In this document: one piece after another, positions 45,265 through 53,606 of the stretch | Layout of the letters: each line of letters opens with the position of its first letter | How positions within the stretch are numbered: the first letter of the stretch is position 1 | Assembly (NCBI RefSeq): GCF_001611555.1 | Contig: NZ_LSGP01000025.1 | Span: 1-64,000 of the forward strand | Direction: 5' to 3' | Length of the DNA stretch: 64,000 bases | Source: Anaerosporomusa subterranea | GTDB lineage: Bacteria > Bacillota > Negativicutes > Sporomusales > Acetonemataceae | Notes under the pieces: model-generated | What the model saw: only the letters and a program-made list of their open reading frames with translations | What the model was told of the DNA's origin: nothing | Databases searched by the model: none | Made by a program: the position numbers and the translations under genes

Positions 45265-46245
45265 TCATGGGATTATCAGGGTTGCTCCTTGTGTTGCTCT
45301 TGATTCGGCCGCTTTATGTACTTCAACGATATCATCGAGTTTATATTTGGCGCCAATGCTTGATTTCACAATTCCAGAAGCGATTGCGTCAAACAGATCG
45401 GCTGCATTCTCGCGGAATACTGCCGGGTCGGCGTTGTGCGGGAATACTGAGGGCCGAGTGAGGAACAGGCAGCCTTTTTTGTTAAGCAGTTCCGGTTCAA
45501 TGGCAGGGGCTGGGCCGGATGCCGCTCCATATACTACAACCAGTCCGAACTGTGCTGCGCAATCGAGCGATTTAAGAAAGGTATCCTTGCCGACGGAGTC
45601 GTAGACCACGTTGGCCTTTTTACCACCGGTTGCCTCCAGCAAGGCTTTCGGCCAATCTTCTTTCGAGTAGTTGATGGCTATATCTGCGCCAGCCTCTTTG
45701 GCAATGGCGCATTTTTCAGGTGAACTGGCAGTACCAATGACAAAGGCTCCCAGGCCTTTTGCCCATTGGCAGAGAATCTGGCCAACGCCTCCGGCAGCAG
45801 CATGGATAAGTACGATCTCACCGGCTTTGACAGCATGAGTTTTCTTCAGCAGATACTGAGCGGTGATGCCTTTGAATAGTAGTGCTGCCGCTTGCTCATC
45901 GGAAACTTCGGCAGGGATGCTAACCAGACGATCTGCGGCTACATTACGATAATCGGCATAAGCGCCTAGACCGGCATTCATGTATGCGACCCGATCACCT
46001 GGCTTGAATTGGTCGACACCAGGGCCGACAGCTTCGACTACGCCTGTGGCTTCATGACCGAGCCCAGTCGGCAGCGGCAATGGGTAGACACCCTTGCGCT
46101 GATATACATCAATGAAGTTAAACCCTAGGGCAGTCTGGCGCAGCTGTACTTCACCAGCAGCTGGCTCAGGCAGTTCAGCTGACACAATCTTCATCTTTTC
46201 CGGGGCACCGAATTCTGTGATGATTACCTTACGAGCTGTTTTCAC
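45265..46245 (-). CDS. qor: Zinc-less quinone oxidoreductase (QOR, MDR superfamily)
   Basis: The 326-aa NADPH:quinone reductase-like protein has the N-terminal GroES-like fold with LGHEATGVVEAVG and the Rossmann motif AAAGGVGQILCQWAKGLGA. Zinc-binding cysteines of true alcohol dehydrogenases are missing, as in QOR. It probably detoxifies quinones or enals. The GTG start has AAAGGAG upstream. It is monocistronic. Confidence 0.9.
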   Translation of the reverse strand: MKTARKVIITEFGAPEKMKIVSAELPEPAAGEVQLRQTALGFNFIDVYQRKGVYPLPLPTGLGHEATGVVEAVGPGVDQFKPGDRVAYMNAGLGAYADYRNVAADRLVSIPAEVSDEQAAALLFKGITAQYLLKKTHAVKAGEIVLIHAAAGGVGQILCQWAKGLGAFVIGTASSPEKCAIAKEAGADIAINYSKEDWPKALLEATGGKKANVVYDSVGKDTFLKSLDCAAQFGLVVVYGAASGPAPAIEPELLNKKGCLFLTRPSVFPHNADPAVFRENAADLFDAIASGIVKSSIGAKYKLDDIVEVHKAAESRATQGATLIIP

Positions 46246-46341
46246 ATTAAGTCTCCTTTTGTTGTAGTTTGAAGCACTGTCGTTGAAGCTTTCATTCAGT
46301 TACTTAAATCTTGATCAAAATTATTTATTACATCCTACAGC

Positions 46342-46413
46342 CTATTTACGTTCTATCACCGCGACGCACTCCACGTGTGAAGAGTAGCAATGAGTAGAGC
46401 AATATACTCCTTT
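46342..46413 (-). pseudogene. 3' remnant resembling the end of an RlmD-type rRNA methyltransferase
   Basis: The open frame KGVYCSTHCYSSHVECVAVIERK ends in a stop; only its last part is used here as evidence. HVExV-x-LxxR is the usual C-terminal signature of m5U methyltransferases. The same ACTCCACGTGT core recurs at 48619 and 59357 (plus strand). Only about 24 codons remain, so this is a weak remnant call. Confidence 0.35.
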
Positions 46414-46613
46414 TTATTTCGCCCCAACGAACCATCTTCCTGCTGGTCAAATAAATACGTTTCTTTACCGCAAATTCGGCACGTAGTCCTGATACTGGCT
46501 GCCATCGAACCGGACGGGCCTGGCAGCAAATCTCAATCCCGCGGTTCTCATGCATTCAACTGTTGGCATTGCATACACCTCCAATCCGTAAAAAAGAAAA
46601 GAGCCTTATGCTC

Positions 46614-46808
46614 TTAAACGTTACAATCAATATGCATACCATCTTTAATCTGACATCTATTATCTTCAACTTTATCTTTATCTTGACTAGGTTTATTTAT
46701 CCGTTTCTTGTTGGGCTTCGGTCGATCTGTCAGGCTATCAAGTAATCCTAATGGCCTTACAGCTGATACCTTACTTGTTGCCCCTACACGCTTGACGGTT
46801 TCAGCCAC
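46614..46808 (-). CDS. Small basic hypothetical protein, 64 aa
   Basis: The GTG-initiated frame has GGGAGG eight bases upstream. The product is lysine-rich and probably disordered (KPNKKRINKPSQDKDKVEDN in the middle) with a single cysteine pair at the C-terminus. No family is recognised. Gene status rests on the good ribosome site only. The surrounding 46250-47060 region is otherwise non-coding. Confidence 0.4.
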   Translation of the reverse strand: MAETVKRVGATSKVSAVRPLGLLDSLTDRPKPNKKRINKPSQDKDKVEDNRCQIKDGMHIDCNV

Positions 46809-47084
46809 TATAATCGCCTCCCTACAGTAATATCGTCACATAAGAGCATAATCTTAACGACCAGGTTACAAGAAAGCGCCCCCAAAGGACGTTCGATACG
46901 TGCAAAGCTTAGTTAAAAATCCGTCCTTTACACTCTTTTAAATAGGGAAAACAATCTAGCTATATTATTCTATATTGCAGCGTAAACTAAATTTGGAGCC
47001 GCACCCGATTTATAAAGGGCAATTCTGAGATGTATCGTTTAGACACGGCTTCTTGGAGGCGGCTCCTTGGATAGGAGGTATCAT

Positions 47085-47306
47085 ATGGCAGTTTACCGCG
47101 TCATAGTAAACGGTAAAGATACTGGTCAGACTGTGACTGCTACTAGCAAGACGGACGCATACGCTGATGTATCTGCTTCAAGGCCACTCAGATCGGATGA
47201 CACGGTTGAACTCGAAAAAGTAGCTGATCTAGACATTCCCGAAATCGGATTCATGATGGTTGATTTACCATCCGACAAGAACGATCCCATCTTCCCCATC
47301 CGCTGA
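47085..47306 (+). CDS. Small hypothetical protein, 73 aa
   Basis: The ATG at 47085 has TAGGAGG six bases upstream; an in-frame TTG six codons earlier would overlap that site. The product begins MAVYRVIVNGKDTGQ and looks like a small mixed alpha/beta domain with a conserved-looking GFMMVDLP. No family is recognised. The stop codon lies inside the terminator hairpin. Upstream, GGAGCCGC (about 46993) and GCGGCTCC (47059-47066) could pair in the leader. Confidence 0.6.
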   Translation: MAVYRVIVNGKDTGQTVTATSKTDAYADVSASRPLRSDDTVELEKVADLDIPEIGFMMVDLPSDKNDPIFPIR

Positions 47307-47325
47307 ATAAGCGGATTTTTTATTT
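47297..47325 (+). terminator. Terminator overlapping the stop codon of the 73-aa gene
   Basis: ATCCGCT and AGCGGAT form a hairpin followed by TTTTTATTTT. Confidence 0.8.
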
Positions 47326-47339
47326 TGGGACTAAAGAAA

Positions 47340-47379
47340 CCCCTGATAATGGATTTTTCTAAGTATCCATTATCAGGGG
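47340..47379 (-). terminator. Strong hairpin, probable terminator for leftward transcription
   Basis: CCCCTGATAATGGAT and its exact complement form a 15-bp stem around a 10-base loop. On the minus strand TTTCTTT follows. It lies 50 bp beyond the CDF fragment. Confidence 0.6.
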
Positions 47380-47429
47380 TCAGTGTACGTAGCCTAAATG
47401 CCTCTGTGTATCACCGCTTTGGGGCGAAC

Positions 47430-47654
47430 TCAGAGGTTCGCGTCGCTTAACATATGTCCCGAATCGGAAAGCAAAGCCAGACTGCTGGTTATGAGTCCAC
47501 CCAAAAACTCTAGCACCATAATAGCGACCGTTGTAATCATGGTAATGGTGAGCCCCTTTTGGTTTCGTTCTCTTGATATACCATGCCTATGCGCCCCATG
47601 ACCACTGCGTGGGAATGGCCATGCATCAAAAGTTTCCTCCTTTAGGAAGACCAT
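47430..47654 (-). pseudogene. N-terminal fragment of a CDF cation efflux protein (CzcD-like)
   Basis: The histidine-containing start (SGHGAHRHG) and helix 1 to early helix 2 (VLEFLGGLITSSLALLSDSGHMLSDA, here cited for its SLALLSDSGHMLSDA part) match cation diffusion facilitators. The SDSGHMLSD motif supplies the metal-site aspartates. The frame then stops after 74 residues, and nothing recognisable follows, so about 75 percent of the protein is missing. It overlaps the next upstream gene by 29 bp. Confidence 0.75.
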
Positions 47655-48027
47655 CTTGTGTTTTTACTTTATCAAAATACCGTGCAGTAGCCCGATTCCC
47701 TTCCACTTTTACAACAACGTACCACTTGCCGTCTTCAGTAATTAGTTCATCACCTTCATCTACTTTTTTTATAGATACATACATCAACGTTTTCCCACTA
47801 ACTTCATCGACAATTTCATAGTGCACTTGAGACTGCGGTGGTGGCGCCGGGGCTTGTCTCGTTGATAAGGGTGCCTTATCAGTAGGGGCTGGTGCTTCTT
47901 CAATTGGCAGAGGCTTTTGCTGAAAATGGGTAAAATAAGGGGTATAATAAACAGCACCTGCAAAAAGAGCTACTACCAGGAACGCCCACATAGGAATTTT
48001 GATTTTGTACATTAAGAAGTTCTTCAT
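47626..48027 (-). CDS. Membrane-anchored hypothetical protein, 133 aa
   Basis: One N-terminal transmembrane segment (about residues 11-28), then a proline- and alanine-rich linker (APAPTDKAPLSTRQAPAPPP), then a small beta-rich domain (VHYEIVDEVSGKTLMYVSI and on). It is probably exposed outside the membrane. No named family is recognised. AAGGCGGTGAG precedes the ATG. The C-terminal codons overlap the CDF fragment. Confidence 0.6.
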   Translation of the reverse strand: MKNFLMYKIKIPMWAFLVVALFAGAVYYTPYFTHFQQKPLPIEEAPAPTDKAPLSTRQAPAPPPQSQVHYEIVDEVSGKTLMYVSIKKVDEGDELITEDGKWYVVVKVEGNRATARYFDKVKTQDGLPKGGNF

Positions 48028-48755
48028 ATGCTCACCGCCTTGTGATCTTAATAGTTAGAATACCCACAAGTGATCAATTTAGTGAAAAAGCTCCTGGTAT
48101 ATCCAAGAGCTTAATTTCGTTATATTAATTTCGTGTCCAGTACATGACAATCAAGACAATCTATGCGCAAGCATAAGGAATTAGCGACTAGGAAAGAATA
48201 CTTCGAGTACCGCCCACCGGGGTGGCTCTTACTCCAACATCGTGGTTCAGCTGAACCAGTAAGTGACTCAGTTTATAACGGAATGGCAGCTTTATGAATA
48301 CCTGGAAATAGTGTTTTTTTTGAAGTTCACATCTACTCCTTCGATATCCGTCTTATGATGTGAATAATTGAGATCCAAGAAGGCCGATTTCGACAGTTGG
48401 TAATTGGCTCCGACGCGCCACTCTACTCATAACAACAGAAAATACTGATACTAATAAATTCTTAGTTCTGTAGCAACCGGCAACATCGGAAATTGTGAGA
48501 ACTTAGGATCGCCTAAACCGAAGTCTAGGCGAACATAAATAGCCCATATACGATTCCTTCAACATCCATGAACCCCTGCTATTTTAACCTACATTCGCTC
48601 TATCAATGCGACAGACTCCACGTGTCTATTAGTAAGCAGACGATACTAATACACGAAATTGGATTTTCGTGTATTAGTATGACACCCTATGTCACTTTAG
48701 TTAGTCAAGTTTTTTCTTTACGCGAAATCACCTATATTGATGGTTTTTGATAATT
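48028..48755. other. 728-bp gap with hairpins and a gene remnant
   Basis: No gene is supported here. Visible structures are a perfect 16-bp palindrome TGGTTCAGCTGAACCA near 48250, a hairpin TCGCCTA/TAGGCGA near 48510-48530, a 16-bp stem hairpin (ATACTAATACACGAAA and its complement, about 48643-48681), and on the minus strand the frame HVESVALIERM with a stop at 48589-48624. The last resembles an RlmD-type C-terminus. The stretch looks like decayed accessory DNA. Confidence 0.5.
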
Positions 48756-49190
48756 TTAGCTCAGTAGCATGCGGTCACTGACATCTTCCCCGCCGGAATG
48801 TTCGAACGCGTCCAGTAAGTCATGGACTGTCATTTTTGATTTTTCTGCTCCATGAATGTCCAGCAAAATTTCCCCATCATTTAACATCAGCAATCTATTG
48901 CCAAACCGTAAGGCATCCCGCATATTATGGGTAATCATCAGTGTCGTTAGGCCATTTTCCTCCACTATATTCTTCGTCAGTTCCAATACCTTTTCTGCTG
49001 TTTTGGGATCCAATGCTGCGGTATGCTCATCTAATAACAGCAGCTTTGGCTTCCGTAAGGCTGCCCCGTTACCGCCGATTACAGTAATAAAATCACCGGT
49101 TTTCATTTCCAGGCTTACGTTTTTTAAAGCCAGCTTCTCATTCACCGTACCGGCGAAGAATGTTTTACTGATACCATCTACTCGTAACAT
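48756..49190 (-). pseudogene. TrpZ-type ABC ATPase with internal deletion, copy 1
   Basis: The 144-aa product joins the first 43 residues of a TrpZ-like ATPase (ending GDFITVIGGNGA) directly to its last third (LRKPKLLLLDEHTAALDP, Walker B). About 115 residues are missing in frame, including the GKST of Walker A, the Q-loop and the LSGGQ signature, so ATP hydrolysis should be impossible. The ATG follows the permease stop with no gap. The copy at 53172 has the same junction. The name reflects the likely ancestor. Confidence 0.8.
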
Positions 49191-50072
49191 TTACACCCCC
49201 ACCTTTCTGCTATCCCATTTGGCTTTGAACAAAGGCAAGGCTAAAGCAATCGCAACCAAAATAGCGGTGAATAGCTTCAGATCGTTTGGCGGCATGCCTA
49301 GATACAATACAACCGCGATAACAATACGATAAGCAATAGAGCCAAGTACAACAGAAATCAGGGAATTTTTAAAGTCTTTTGAGCCGAATAACACTTCTCC
49401 AATAATAACCGAGGCAAGACCAATGACGATTGTACCTACGCCCATGCCAACATCGGCAAAGCCGTTGTTCTGTGCGATAAAGGCTCCCGCTACAGCTACC
49501 AGGCCGTTACTGATCACGAGCCCCAGTAATAACATAGTATCGGTATTAACCCCCATTGCCCGTATCATTTGCGGATTATTGCCGGTAGCCCGCAAAGCCA
49601 TCCCGATCTCCGTGCCAAAGAACCAATATAACAAGACTGGGATTAGTACGGCAATAATAAGGCCAACCACGAACGTAGTCATATTCGGTGATAAATTTAA
49701 GAATGCTAACGATGTATATACCGTATCGATATTTAATAAAGATACGTTCGCTTTTCCCATAACTCGTAAAATTACTGAATATAACGCAATCATCGTCAAA
49801 ATGCCTGCCATCAATGCGGGTATTTTCAGTTTTGTATGCAATAACCCGGTGACAGCGCCTGCCAGCATACCGGCGATGCCTGCTGCAATAATAGCAGTTG
49901 CAGGGTTATGATTTCCAGTCAACAATACCGCCGCTACGGCAGCTCCCAACGGAAAGCTGCCTTCCACACTTAAATCCGCAATATCTAACGTACGGAAAGT
50001 CAAAAATACACCCATAGCCAAAACGGACCAAAGCAGTCCCTGGGCTACAGTAGAAACGATTAAATCACTCAT
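49191..50072 (-). CDS. TrpY-type ABC transporter permease, copy 1
   Basis: The 293-aa permease belongs to the putative tryptophan/tyrosine ABC family (branched-chain LivH-like fold) with about eight to nine membrane helices and the conserved GTEIGMALRATGNNPQMIRA cytoplasmic loop. ATG 50072 (MSDLIVSTVAQG) has GAGGAAG upstream and matches the copy at 53594; a longer frame starting 69 bases earlier is not supported. It is cotranscribed with the binding protein upstream and the deleted ATPase downstream. Confidence 0.9.
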   Translation of the reverse strand: MSDLIVSTVAQGLLWSVLAMGVFLTFRTLDIADLSVEGSFPLGAAVAAVLLTGNHNPATAIIAAGIAGMLAGAVTGLLHTKLKIPALMAGILTMIALYSVILRVMGKANVSLLNIDTVYTSLAFLNLSPNMTTFVVGLIIAVLIPVLLYWFFGTEIGMALRATGNNPQMIRAMGVNTDTMLLLGLVISNGLVAVAGAFIAQNNGFADVGMGVGTIVIGLASVIIGEVLFGSKDFKNSLISVVLGSIAYRIVIAVVLYLGMPPNDLKLFTAILVAIALALPLFKAKWDSRKVGV

Positions 50073-50146
50073 TTTTTCTTCCTCACATGTAATTTTAGCC
50101 TGTAGCAGAATAGATTGAAAAACCAGGATTGCGTTCATCACGGTAC

Positions 50147-51151
50147 TTATTCAACCGCTTTTCTCAGTTCTTCCGGTATAACTAAACCAATCGCTTTAGC
50201 TGCTTCTTTGTTGATAATAACCTTTGCCTCTTTCTGCAAACCGATCGGCATATCTGCTGGTTTTAACTTGCCAGACAAAATATCGGCTGCCATTTCACCG
50301 GCTTGGAAACCGAGCTTATAGAAATTTACTGAAATGCCTGCTGTCGCTCCCCCGGTCTTAATCGGGGCTTCGTCGCCAATGAATACCGGCAGCTTTGCAG
50401 GTACTGCGATCTTAACAATGTTGGACATGGCGGAAGCGATTGTATTATCGGTCGGACAATAAATGAAATCCACTTTACCAACCAAACTCTGCACTGCCTG
50501 CTGAATATCATTTACGTTGGTAACAGTGGCTTCAACAACAGTCAAACCCTTCTCTGCGGCGTATTCCTTCATCGCCTTGACTTGTATCTGAGAGTTTTCT
50601 TCACTGGAGGTATATAATGCACCCACTGCTTTGGCATGCGGAACCAGTTTAAGCGCTAAGTCAATCTGCCTTCCCGGAGGCGTGTAGTCTGTTGTCCCAG
50701 TAACATTTCCACCGGGTTTTTCATTGGATTGCACCAATTTTGCCGCCTTGTAATCCGTGATCGCCGCTCCCACAATCGGGATCGTTTTGGTTTCATTGGC
50801 GGCAATCTGGGCTGCCGGTGTCGCAATCGTGTAAATTAAATCCACTTTATTATTCACAAACCGTTGGCTGATGGTTTTTAGATTTGACTGATCGCCCTGG
50901 GCATTCTGCTGATCGATTTTAATGTTTGCACCGTCCTTATATCCTTTGGAAGCCAGTCCGTCGACAAAACCTTTGTTAGAATCGTCTAAAGCGCCGTGCT
51001 GCACCAGTTGCAGCACACCAATCCGGTAGACCTTGCTGTTGTCTGCGCCCGCTTCCTTCTTTTCACTGCCGCAGCCGGCAAAGGAGCCAACCGCTAACAC
51101 GGCCCCGATTGCTAAGGCGATCATTTTCTTCTGACGTAAAATTTTCAACAT
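50147..51151 (-). CDS. TrpX-type ABC substrate-binding lipoprotein, copy 1
   Basis: The 334-aa exported binding protein has a lipobox (FAGCG near residue 27) and the family stretch VYRIGVLQLVQHGALDDSNK. It should bind an aromatic amino acid (family annotated as tryptophan/tyrosine transport). The ATG 51151 is chosen because the protein then starts MLKILRQKKM with a normal signal peptide, and GGTGA lies five bases upstream. A T-box leader precedes it. It is about 85 to 90 percent alike the two other copies by eye. Confidence 0.9.
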   Translation of the reverse strand: MLKILRQKKMIALAIGAVLAVGSFAGCGSEKKEAGADNSKVYRIGVLQLVQHGALDDSNKGFVDGLASKGYKDGANIKIDQQNAQGDQSNLKTISQRFVNNKVDLIYTIATPAAQIAANETKTIPIVGAAITDYKAAKLVQSNEKPGGNVTGTTDYTPPGRQIDLALKLVPHAKAVGALYTSSEENSQIQVKAMKEYAAEKGLTVVEATVTNVNDIQQAVQSLVGKVDFIYCPTDNTIASAMSNIVKIAVPAKLPVFIGDEAPIKTGGATAGISVNFYKLGFQAGEMAADILSGKLKPADMPIGLQKEAKVIINKEAAKAIGLVIPEELRKAVE

Positions 51152-51173
51152 ACCGTTCACCCATCCTTTTCTA

Positions 51174-51462
51174 ATAAAAAATCGTCCCTTAAAAAAGGGA
51201 CGACGGACGTGCATCGCGGTACCACCCTAGTTATCCATCGAAATAAAAAAAGCGCTACCGCAAGGGACGGAAAGTTCCGCGGTACCACCCTAATAATCTC
51301 GAATCAGATCAACTCATAGCACAGTAACGAGTGCCAATCCGGCTCGGCCTACTATCGTTCAGCCTCGCAGTTCAGGAAGGTACTTCAGCATATGTCACCA
51401 ACCGGTTCGCACCAACCACCGGCTCTCTGTATAGCATCCATAAGCCTACTTATTCCGTCATT
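51174..51462 (-). promoter_or_regulatory. T-box leader, copy 1, with two antiterminator/terminator modules
   Basis: Read on the minus strand, stem I has AGTAG, the AGAGAG bulge and a specifier region GCTGAAGTACCTTCC. The T-box sequence GGTGGTACCGCG occurs twice (51278-51289 and 51215-51226). Each copy sits in an AGGG...CCCT antiterminator followed by a T run; the second terminator is TCGTCCCTT/AAGGGACGA. The codon TAC (51380-51382) read one base after GAA indicates tyrosine. An alternative register, GTA, would mean valine. Confidence 0.85.
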
Positions 51463-51488
51463 ACTATTTGCAATTTGATGTTGATATG

Positions 51489-51517
51489 ATTTTACTGGCA
51501 ATATACTATTTTGTCAA
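51489..51517 (-). promoter_or_regulatory. Promoter of T-box copy 1
   Basis: -35 TTGACA (51512-51517), 17-base spacer, -10 TAAAAT (51489-51494) on the minus strand. Confidence 0.75.
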
Positions 51518-51612
51518 TACCTATTTCCATTATACTATTTCCATTATACTTCAGAAAATAGTCCAATGGTTTTAATACCATGGCAGGATCTAGCATTAAG
51601 AGCTGGCGGATC

Positions 51613-51642
51613 AAAAGCAGCGGGATTCATCCCGCTGCTTTT
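51613..51642. terminator. Bidirectional terminator after binding protein copy 2
   Basis: AAAAGCAGCGGG and CCCGCTGCTTTT form a 12-bp stem around a 6-base loop. It makes the copy-2 binding protein gene monocistronic. Confidence 0.85.
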
Positions 51643-51694
51643 ATGGTAAAAACGACATAGAGATAGTTTACCTGATGAATGAGCAGGATTGTTC

Positions 51695-52699
51695 TTATTC
51701 AACCGCTTTCCTTAGTTCTTCCGGTATGACTAGACCAATCGCTTTAGATGCTTCTTGGTTGATAATAACCTTTACATCTTCTTGCGAACCGATCGGCATA
51801 TCGGCTGGTTTTGATTTGCCGGACAGAATATCGGCTGCCATTTCACCGGCTTGGAAACCGAGTTTATAGAAGTTTACTGAAATGCCTGCTGTCGCACCAC
51901 CAGTCTTAATCGGGGCTTCATCGCCAATGAATACCGGCATCTTTGCAGGTACTGTTATCTTGGCAATATTAGACATAGCGGATACTATATTATTATCTGT
52001 TGGGCAATAGATGAAATCCACTTTGCCAAGTAAACTCTGCACTGCCTGTTGAATATCATTTACGTTTGAAACGGTAGCTTCAATCACCGTCAAACCCTTT
52101 TCAGCGGCATATTCTTTCATGGCCTTGACTTGTATCTGAGAATTCACTTCACTGGAAGTATATAACGCCCCCACTGTTTTTGCCTTTGGAACCAGTTTAA
52201 GCGCTAAGTCGATCTGTCTCTTGGGGGGATTGTGATTCGTTGTCCCGGTAACATTCCCGCCAGGTTTTTCATTGGATTGAACCAGCTTTGCCGTCTTGTA
52301 ATCCACAATCGCTGCTCCCACAATCGGGATCGTTTTGGTTTCATTTGCAACAATTTGCGCCGCCGGTGTCGCAATGGCGAAAATTAAATCCACCTTGTTA
52401 TTCACAAACCGTTGGCTGATGGTTTTTAAATTTGCCTGGTCGCCCTGAGCATTCTGCTGATCGATTTTGATATTCTCACCGTTCTTATAACCCCTGGAAG
52501 CAAGTCCGTCCACAAAGCCTTTGTTCGAGTCGTCTAAAGCGCCATGCTGCACCATTTGGAGTACGCCAATCTGGTAGACCTTACTTTTTTCCGCGCCTGC
52601 TTCCTTTTTTTCACCACCGCAGCCGGCAATGACGCCAACCGCTAACACGGCCCCTATGGCTAAGGCTATCATTTTCTTCTGACGTAAATTTTTCAACAT
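51695..52699 (-). CDS. TrpX-type ABC substrate-binding lipoprotein, copy 2 (monocistronic)
   Basis: The 334-aa paralogue of 50147 starts MLKNLRQKKM and has a lipobox (IAGCG). It has its own T-box leader and promoter upstream and a strong terminator downstream, and no permease of its own. It probably feeds the permease of a neighbouring copy. Differences from copy 1 are spread along the protein, for example ATVSNVNDIQQAVQSL, so it is not a recent exact duplicate. Confidence 0.9.
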   Translation of the reverse strand: MLKNLRQKKMIALAIGAVLAVGVIAGCGGEKKEAGAEKSKVYQIGVLQMVQHGALDDSNKGFVDGLASRGYKNGENIKIDQQNAQGDQANLKTISQRFVNNKVDLIFAIATPAAQIVANETKTIPIVGAAIVDYKTAKLVQSNEKPGGNVTGTTNHNPPKRQIDLALKLVPKAKTVGALYTSSEVNSQIQVKAMKEYAAEKGLTVIEATVSNVNDIQQAVQSLLGKVDFIYCPTDNNIVSAMSNIAKITVPAKMPVFIGDEAPIKTGGATAGISVNFYKLGFQAGEMAADILSGKSKPADMPIGSQEDVKVIINQEASKAIGLVIPEELRKAVE

Positions 52700-52724
52700 A
52701 CCGTTCACCCATCCTTTTCTCATA

Positions 52725-53010
52725 GAAAATCGTCCCTTAAAAAGGGACGACGGACGTGCATCGCGGTACCACCCTAGTTATCCGTCGAAATAAAAAAGGC
52801 GTTACCGCAAGGGACGGAAAGTTCCGCGGTACCACCCTAATAATCTCGAATCAGATCACCTTATAGCCAAATAACGGCAGCCACGCCGGCTCAGCCTACT
52901 GTATGTTCAGCTTCGCAGTTCAGGAAGGTACTTCAGTATATGTCACTAACCGGTTCGCACCAACCACCGGCTCTCTGTTTAGCACCCATAAACCTACTTT
53001 TTTCCGTCAT
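52725..53010 (-). promoter_or_regulatory. T-box leader, copy 2, with two antiterminator/terminator modules
   Basis: The architecture equals copy 1: GGTGGTACCGCG at 52825-52836 and again at 52762-52773, each before a terminator. The specifier region CTGAAGTACCTTCC is unchanged (TAC at 52928-52930), so the same amino acid is sensed as for copy 1, probably tyrosine. Confidence 0.85.
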
Positions 53011-53037
53011 TACTATTTGCAATTTGATATTGATATG

Positions 53038-53066
53038 ATTTTACTTGTGAACCAATCGTTTGTCAA
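53038..53066 (-). promoter_or_regulatory. Promoter of T-box copy 2
   Basis: -35 TTGACA (53061-53066), 17-base spacer, -10 TAAAAT (53038-53043) on the minus strand. Confidence 0.75.
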
Positions 53067-53171
53067 TAGCTATTTTTAAAGTCGATAGTGTAAAGTAACA
53101 TTCGCAAAAAAGCAGTAGAAAAAGACATCCGTCTTCTGTTGCCTAATCGAAATTACCGGTTATATCTTATT

Positions 53172-53606
53172 TCAGCTCAGCAGCATACGGTCGCTGATAT
53201 CGTCAGCGCCTGAATGTTCGAAGGCATCCAGCAGGTCATGAACTGTCATTTTTGATTTTTCTGCTCCATGAATGTCCAGCAGAATTTTCCCATCATTCAG
53301 CATCAGCAATCGGTTGCCAAAACGCAATGCATCCCGCATATTATGGGTAATCATCAGTGTCGTTAGACCATTTTCCTCCACTATATTCTTCGTCAGTTCC
53401 AATACCTTTTCTGCTGTTTTGGGATCCAATGCTGCGGTATGCTCATCTAATAATAGCAGCTTTGGCTTCCGTAAGGCTGCCCCGTTACCGCCGATTACCG
53501 TAATAAAATCACCGGGTTTCATTTCCAGGCTTACGTTTTTCAAAGCCAGCTTCTCATTCACCGTACCGGCGAAGAATGTTTTACTGATACCATCTACTCG
53601 TAACAT
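53172..53606 (-). pseudogene. TrpZ-type ABC ATPase with internal deletion, copy 2
   Basis: The 144-aa product carries the same junction as copy 1 (GGNGA joined to LRKPKLLLLDEH), with loss of Walker A GKST, Q-loop and signature motif. It differs from copy 1 at a handful of residues only, so both descend from one already deleted gene or were homogenised. Its ATG overlaps the end of the permease gene by 13 bp. It should be inactive as an ATPase. Confidence 0.8.

Noticed and set aside
46346-46555. A 69-codon minus-strand frame with a hydrophobic patch near its C-terminus
   Set aside because: No ribosome binding site at its start, no family resemblance, and two other frames over the same stretch look equally or more protein-like (a CRICGKE motif in one, the HVE tail in another). 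The region is better read as decayed sequence.
49423-49911. A 162-codon plus-strand frame opposite the ABC permease, and a similar one at 53994-54554
   Set aside because: Both mirror the permease codons on the other strand. The product is a Pro/Ala/Ile/Thr-rich antisense shadow and there is no ribosome site.
51174-51462. Two independent complete T-boxes in tandem
   Set aside because: Only one stem I with one specifier loop is present per leader; only the antiterminator/terminator part is doubled.
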